Shown piece after piece: positions 60,170 through 64,000 of a stretch of 64,000 nt of DNA. The stretch's first letter is position 1. Every line of letters begins with the position of its first letter. A program made the position numbers and the translations under genes. Under the pieces are notes generated by a model, which worked only from the letters and a program-made list of their open reading frames with translations, did no database searches and was not told the origin of the DNA. The DNA is from Sinotaia quadrata. Lineage: Eukaryota > Mollusca > Gastropoda > Architaenioglossa > Viviparidae. The stretch covers positions 115,001 to 179,000 of the forward strand of contig CM054181.1 in assembly GCA_028829895.1 (NCBI GenBank), given 5' to 3'.

Positions 60170-61316
60170 CCCTTTAAGGTGCACACACTTTTCCTTTTTC
60201 AAACTCTGAAGGGGCAAGATTTTTCAGGGTTTCAGTGAGATTTAGGGTTACATTAGTAAAAACATCATATCTTAGGTATTAGTGCATATATTTCAATGAA
60301 ATAAAATACAAAATGAAAGGAAATGAAAGCAGCTGTATTAATATCCTTAATTGAAGTATAATTTCAGGTGTTAAATTTGAATCCATGCATGAACATATAT
60401 ATTTACACACAAAAAAAATTATTGTCCAGTTATTGTCAGCTACAAACACTATGTACACACACTATGTTGACGCCAAGAACACGAATCTGTCATCAGACGA
60501 CCAATACATCACTTTTCTCGGCAAGTTGTGAATTCCTATCAAAATAATAAGTCCAAAATAAGCCTTAATTTCAGTGGCATTAGTTTCCTTCCAATCTGGA
60601 TCACCATTTTGTTTTTCCACGATTTTCGGATGTGCATACTCGTTCGTTTATTCCACTATCTTGTCAAATGTTTCTTCTTTGAAAAACTGGTAGAAGCAAG
60701 CCAGCTGAGTACTATCATTAGTTACAGTCACATTCGGCTCCGTTTCTGTTATAAATTCCGATATATTCAGTGCTAAAGTACTACTATTCCAATCGCGTGT
60801 GTCTCCAGATACCCCTTCCCCCTACTCCTATTCAATATTTTTAGAAGCTGATGCACTCTCCTCCAAAATTTGAAAGATGTTACATGTGCACGCTACTGAT
60901 GCTAATGTCACTTCTAATCCTATCGTCCAATTCAAAATCAACTTCTCTTACCTCATTATCCGATAAATTGAATCCAGTAAACTCCTCACTATCGCTCGAC
61001 AATTCTAAGAAATCCATTTGAAACACCAAACGTGAAAAACAAAGAAAACTTTATGAAAAAAATGAATGCAGCAAGGCGAAAACGTTTCAAAATGTGTGTG
61101 AATCGGCGCAGAAACGTTAGACTTCCTGTAGACACCGGAAGTCTCACAATTTCTTGAATGATATGAGAAGAAAAGAGCACTGGTTGATATGGACACTTTC
61201 GGTAACCAAGGTTACTTGGCACACTATAAAATAATATATTATTATCTATAATGTAAAATAAATGCAATACAACATCCAAATTAAAGACGTTTTCAGCCGC
61301 TCTGCCCCTTAAAGGG
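60170..61316 (-). mobile_element. deleted piggyBac element (1,147 bp) inside a minisatellite
   Basis: The element is flanked by TTAA on both sides (60,166-60,169 and 61,317-61,320). Inverted ends are ccctttaaggtgcac on the left and ccctttaaggggcag on the right (reverse complement). It splits a 36-37-bp tandem array that is present on both sides (about 59,890-60,165 and 61,321-61,480). TTAA duplication with CCC...-type TIRs is diagnostic of piggyBac. The remnant transposase on the minus strand lacks the catalytic Asp domain, so it is non-autonomous. Confidence 0.9.
60462..61017 (-). pseudogene. piggyBac transposase N-terminal remnant
   Basis: Starting at the ATG at 61,017 the minus strand reads MDFLELSSDSEEFTGFNLSD, an acidic Ser/Asp-rich start typical of piggyBac-derived (PGBD) transposases. 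It ends at a stop after about 45 codons. A second piece from about 60,771 reads CFYQFFKEETFDKIVE, a stop, then TNEYAHP, ATEIKAYFGLIILIGIHNLP and KVMYWSSDDR. This matches the N-terminal part of the DDE_Tnp_1_7 family (FF..E..D.IV..TN.YA...., FGL.I..GI..LP...YWS). The catalytic DDD region is absent. It is clearly a pseudogene. Confidence 0.88.
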
Positions 61317-61320
61317 TTAA

Positions 61321-61482
61321 GCTTTTATTCCATACATTCTCTTGCAAAGCTATTGAGTTTTTAATTCCATACATTCTCTTGCAAAGCTATTAAGTTTTTA
61401 ATTCCATACATTCTCTTGCAAAGCTATTAAGTTTTTAATTCCATACATTCTCTTGCAAAGCTATTAAGTTTTTATTCCTATC
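61321..61482. repeat. 36-37-bp minisatellite, right part
   Basis: Four more units after the piggyBac element, with agctattaagtttttaattc variants. Confidence 0.94.
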
Positions 61483-61689
61483 AGTCTCTCTCTCATCGTA
61501 TACTAATCCTTCATGTTCCATGAGTTAAAATTAGAATTTTCCAGATATCTGCAGGTATGACATCATCACTGTTGACCTGTGAGGTCAATGCTGGAGTCTC
61601 TTAAATATAGACTTAGAACGTATATTTTTTTCTATAGAACTAATGAAGAACTTACTTTTTATCTCATTATCTGGAACTGCATATAAATT

Positions 61690-62250
61690 CAATTTCATTA
61701 AATGGCACTAAATATAAAATTCAATCACAATCACTGATACTATACATGTCAGTTTAACTGACAATACATATAAAATTCACTCTCTTTAACTAGTACTATA
61801 TATTTAAATTTAATCTCATTAATTGGCACTACATATAAAATTCAATCTTAATATATGGTACTATATAAAAAAATTCAGTCTGATATACATAAAACTCAAT
61901 CTCATTAACTGATACTAAATATAAAATTCAATCTCATTAACTGATACTATGATACTACATAAAAAATTCAATCTCATTAACTGATACTACGATACTACAT
62001 ATAAAATTCAATTTCATTAACTGATACTACGATACTACATATAAAATTCAATCTCATTAACTGATACTACATATAAAATTCAATCTCATTAAATCTGTAC
62101 TACATATAAAATTCAATCTCATTAACTGATACTACATATAAAATTCAATCTCATTAAATCTGTACTACATATAAAATTCAATCTCATTAACTGATACTAC
62201 ATATAAAATTCAATCTCATTAAATGTATACTACATATAAAATTCAGAGCT
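61690..62250. repeat. ~32-bp minisatellite
   Basis: About sixteen units catataaaattcaatctcat + taactgatacta, with taaatctgtacta variants alternating in the right half. Confidence 0.94.
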
Positions 62251-62369
62251 GATCAGCCAGATCAAGTTTCAAGACATATAAACTTTACAACTAAATAATA
62301 AATAAACAATTTATAAAGTACATTATAAATAGTTTCAAAAAGCCACTCTAGCAGTCAAAGATTTACTAC

Positions 62370-62905
62370 AAATAATGTATTAACAACCAATTTAAAAGTG
62401 TCACAAAGACTACACTGTGAATGGGTATTGACAACCAATCTAAAAGTCTGGCAAAGACAACAATTTAAAAGTCTGGCAAAGCAACACTGTGAACGGGTAT
62501 TGACAACCAATCTCAAAATCTGGCAAAGACAACAATTTAAAAGTCTGGCAAAGACAGCACTGTAACGCGTATTGACAACCAATCTAAAAGTCTGGCAAAG
62601 ACAACACTGTGAACGGGTATTGACAATCATCATAAAGTCTGGCAAAGACAACACTGGAACAGGTATTGACAACCAGTCTGGCAAAGACAACAATTTAAAA
62701 GTCTGGCAAAAGACAACAATGTGAACTTGTATTAGCAACCAATCTGAAAGCCTGCCAAAGATGACACTGTGAACAGGTATTAAGCAGTCTGAAAACCTGG
62801 CAAAGACTACCATGTGGACAATTCGTTACAAGCCAGTCCAACAATGACTACTGTGAACAGTTTCATAACAGCCATGCAGCCAAACACTAAACTGAACAGT
62901 TTATT
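62370..62905. repeat. 48-bp minisatellite
   Basis: About eleven units with aagtctggcaaagacaacac and tgtgaacgggtattgacaac. Ends at the TTAA element; its next unit seems to resume at 63,986. Creates a false 152-codon minus-strand frame. Confidence 0.93.
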
Positions 62906-62907
62906 AA

Positions 62908-63981
62908 CCCGTTGGCCTACACTAGATCTTATAAGGGCGCATGACATCACGTTTTCGTCCGTCATTAGACCTGAAAAGGCAGCTCACTTGCTCAGTGTAC
63001 GCGATGGTACATTTAAAAAAATAACAATCAAGGGGAAGGAGAAAGATATGTTTGGGTTCTGCAGCCAATCTGCTCTAAACTTTATCATTGGCTAACTATT
63101 TTTAGAAAGGTCATATCATTGAAAGTTCGGAAAATCCCCGTCACCCCATGCTTGCCAAAGTTGAGCCGCCATTTTGAACCAAACTTTTTGATAGGTATGG
63201 CATGTTTTGAGGACAATTTTCAGTTGTTTGCTTGATCCTACCTAACGAACTTTATTGTGTGGTTTATTCTAATAAATTGTAGATGAAATTCAACCAGCCT
63301 ACTGAAATTTTGGATGTGACCATGACACTTTTGTTTTATTCAAAAGTATTCAATTTTCCAAAGAAATAATGAATATTTACAAAAAAAACAATTATTATTT
63401 TATATTATATTCAAGTGGTAATTAACATAAATCATTTTCTTCGGATTTTATTCAAGGAAACAACTAACAAATTGACGAAGGTCAGCACAAGAAAAAGATA
63501 AGAAAACTTTTTATTTATTTATTTATTTTTTAATTTGAAATAATAACCACAACACATTCAGTAATTAAATTTAAATAAATACTTAAAAAATGTCCTCCAC
63601 AATACTTATTTTGAAAATCATTTTAGAATTGTACGAATTATACTTGCTTTTAATTATTTAGTAGACTAGTAAAAATTAAAAAAAATAAAAAGGTGAAAAC
63701 GTTCACAAGTTCAACAAAAAGATAAAAAAAACTTTGTATTATTTCTGTGTTTATGAATTCGAAATAAATTAAAAATAATACTTTTAAAATTCCTTGGTAT
63801 GTCTATAATAGGTAGTAATTTAAATTTTAAAAATCCATTGATAATTACAGCCGCTTTTAAGTTTTTAGTAGATTTGTAAAAAAAAAAATGTGCCGAAATT
63901 TGCAAGTTCAACAAAAAGTATCGTTAAGCGTCAAAACAGCCTGACAGAGTGGCGTCAGCTGACGCATTTCCACCTAATGGG
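62908..63981. mobile_element. TTAA-flanked element (probable piggyBac-like MITE)
   Basis: TTAA occurs at both edges (62,904-62,907 and 63,982-63,985). The ends cccgttggcc and (reverse complement) cccattaggt share a CCC.TT.G start. The left flank (gtgaacagtttattaa) and right flank (tggcctgtctgaaaa) join into a normal unit of the 48-bp array that precedes it, as expected for an insertion. The interior is AT-rich with an imperfect internal duplication (roughly 63,470-63,730 and 63,735-63,940, each ending caagttcaacaaaaag). The first ~190 bp hold an open frame (RAHDITFSSVIRPEKAAHLL...) without recognised similarity. Confidence 0.66.
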
Positions 63982-64000
63982 TTAATGGCCTGTCTGAAAA

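Noticed and set aside
62355..62813. 152-codon minus-strand frame rich in VVNTRSQC-like repeats
   Set aside because: Follows the 48-bp array exactly; no independent coding signal.
57712..64000. Search for kinase N-lobe exons upstream of the HRD exon
   Set aside because: No glycine-rich loop, VAIK-like or HKHLKHKNIVQYLG-like segment could be found on the minus strand; the exons are probably outside the window.

Overview
This is AT-rich animal nuclear DNA, mostly large introns packed with repeats. It is not bacterial or viral: the one confidently recognised gene is split by GT-AG introns. The window also holds eukaryotic DNA transposons (hAT, piggyBac), a SINE family, a LINE reverse-transcriptase fossil, solo-LTR-like sequences, TTAGGG-type telomeric repeats and long CA tracts. 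The mix (TTAGGG repeats, a non-LTR endonuclease-RT lineage, GTF2IRD2/ZBED-like hAT elements, many minisatellites) suggests a lophotrochozoan, most likely a mollusc. That is inference, because no diagnostic marker is present.

The gene is on the minus strand and encodes an ASK1-like MAP kinase kinase kinase (MAP3K5/6/15 family). Five phase-matched exons between 57,711 and 47,978 encode the C-lobe of the kinase domain: HRD catalytic loop, DFG, activation segment, APE, and subdomains IX to XI. Two further exons (47,346-47,227 and 45,191-45,123) continue into a basic and then an acidic linker. Farther downstream, at about 33.8, 28.95, 18.5 and 11.0 kb, are short candidate exons. Each has plausible splice sites, starts in phase 2 and has a length divisible by three. 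They could be cassette exons of a variable linker before the C-terminal region, which is not seen. The N-lobe and upstream exons are not seen either and probably lie beyond 64,000.

Layout by position: 1-11 kb holds minisatellites and a 2.36-kb dead hAT element that carries a SINE and sits inside a 22-bp array. 11.3-15.1 kb is an almost continuous block of unrelated or loosely related minisatellites, including about 1.9 kb of a 34-bp unit and a 195-bp hAT MITE with a perfect target duplication. 15-30 kb is intron-like DNA with more arrays, an interstitial telomeric tract (25.0 kb) and long CA repeats. 22-32 kb and 36-53 kb hold four copies (A to D) of an unrecognised 1.5-1.7-kb dispersed repeat; copy D contains a 1,154-bp solo LTR. 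34.3-35.3 kb is a decayed LINE RT whose FADD box lies in a 77-bp tandem triplication. 43-49.7 kb is the exon-dense part of the kinase gene, with a second dead hAT transposase at 45.8-46.6 kb. 54-64 kb holds further minisatellites, a foldback-like repeat and two TTAA-flanked elements inserted inside tandem arrays, one of them a deleted piggyBac.

No tRNA, rRNA, CRISPR array or complete intact coding gene was found. Nearly all long open frames here are by-products of stop-free tandem repeats. The most interesting points are the string of phase-2 cassette exons, the inverted long repeats flanking the kinase C-lobe exons, the interstitial telomere tract bounded by an 18-bp direct repeat, and the repeated insertion of transposons into minisatellite arrays.
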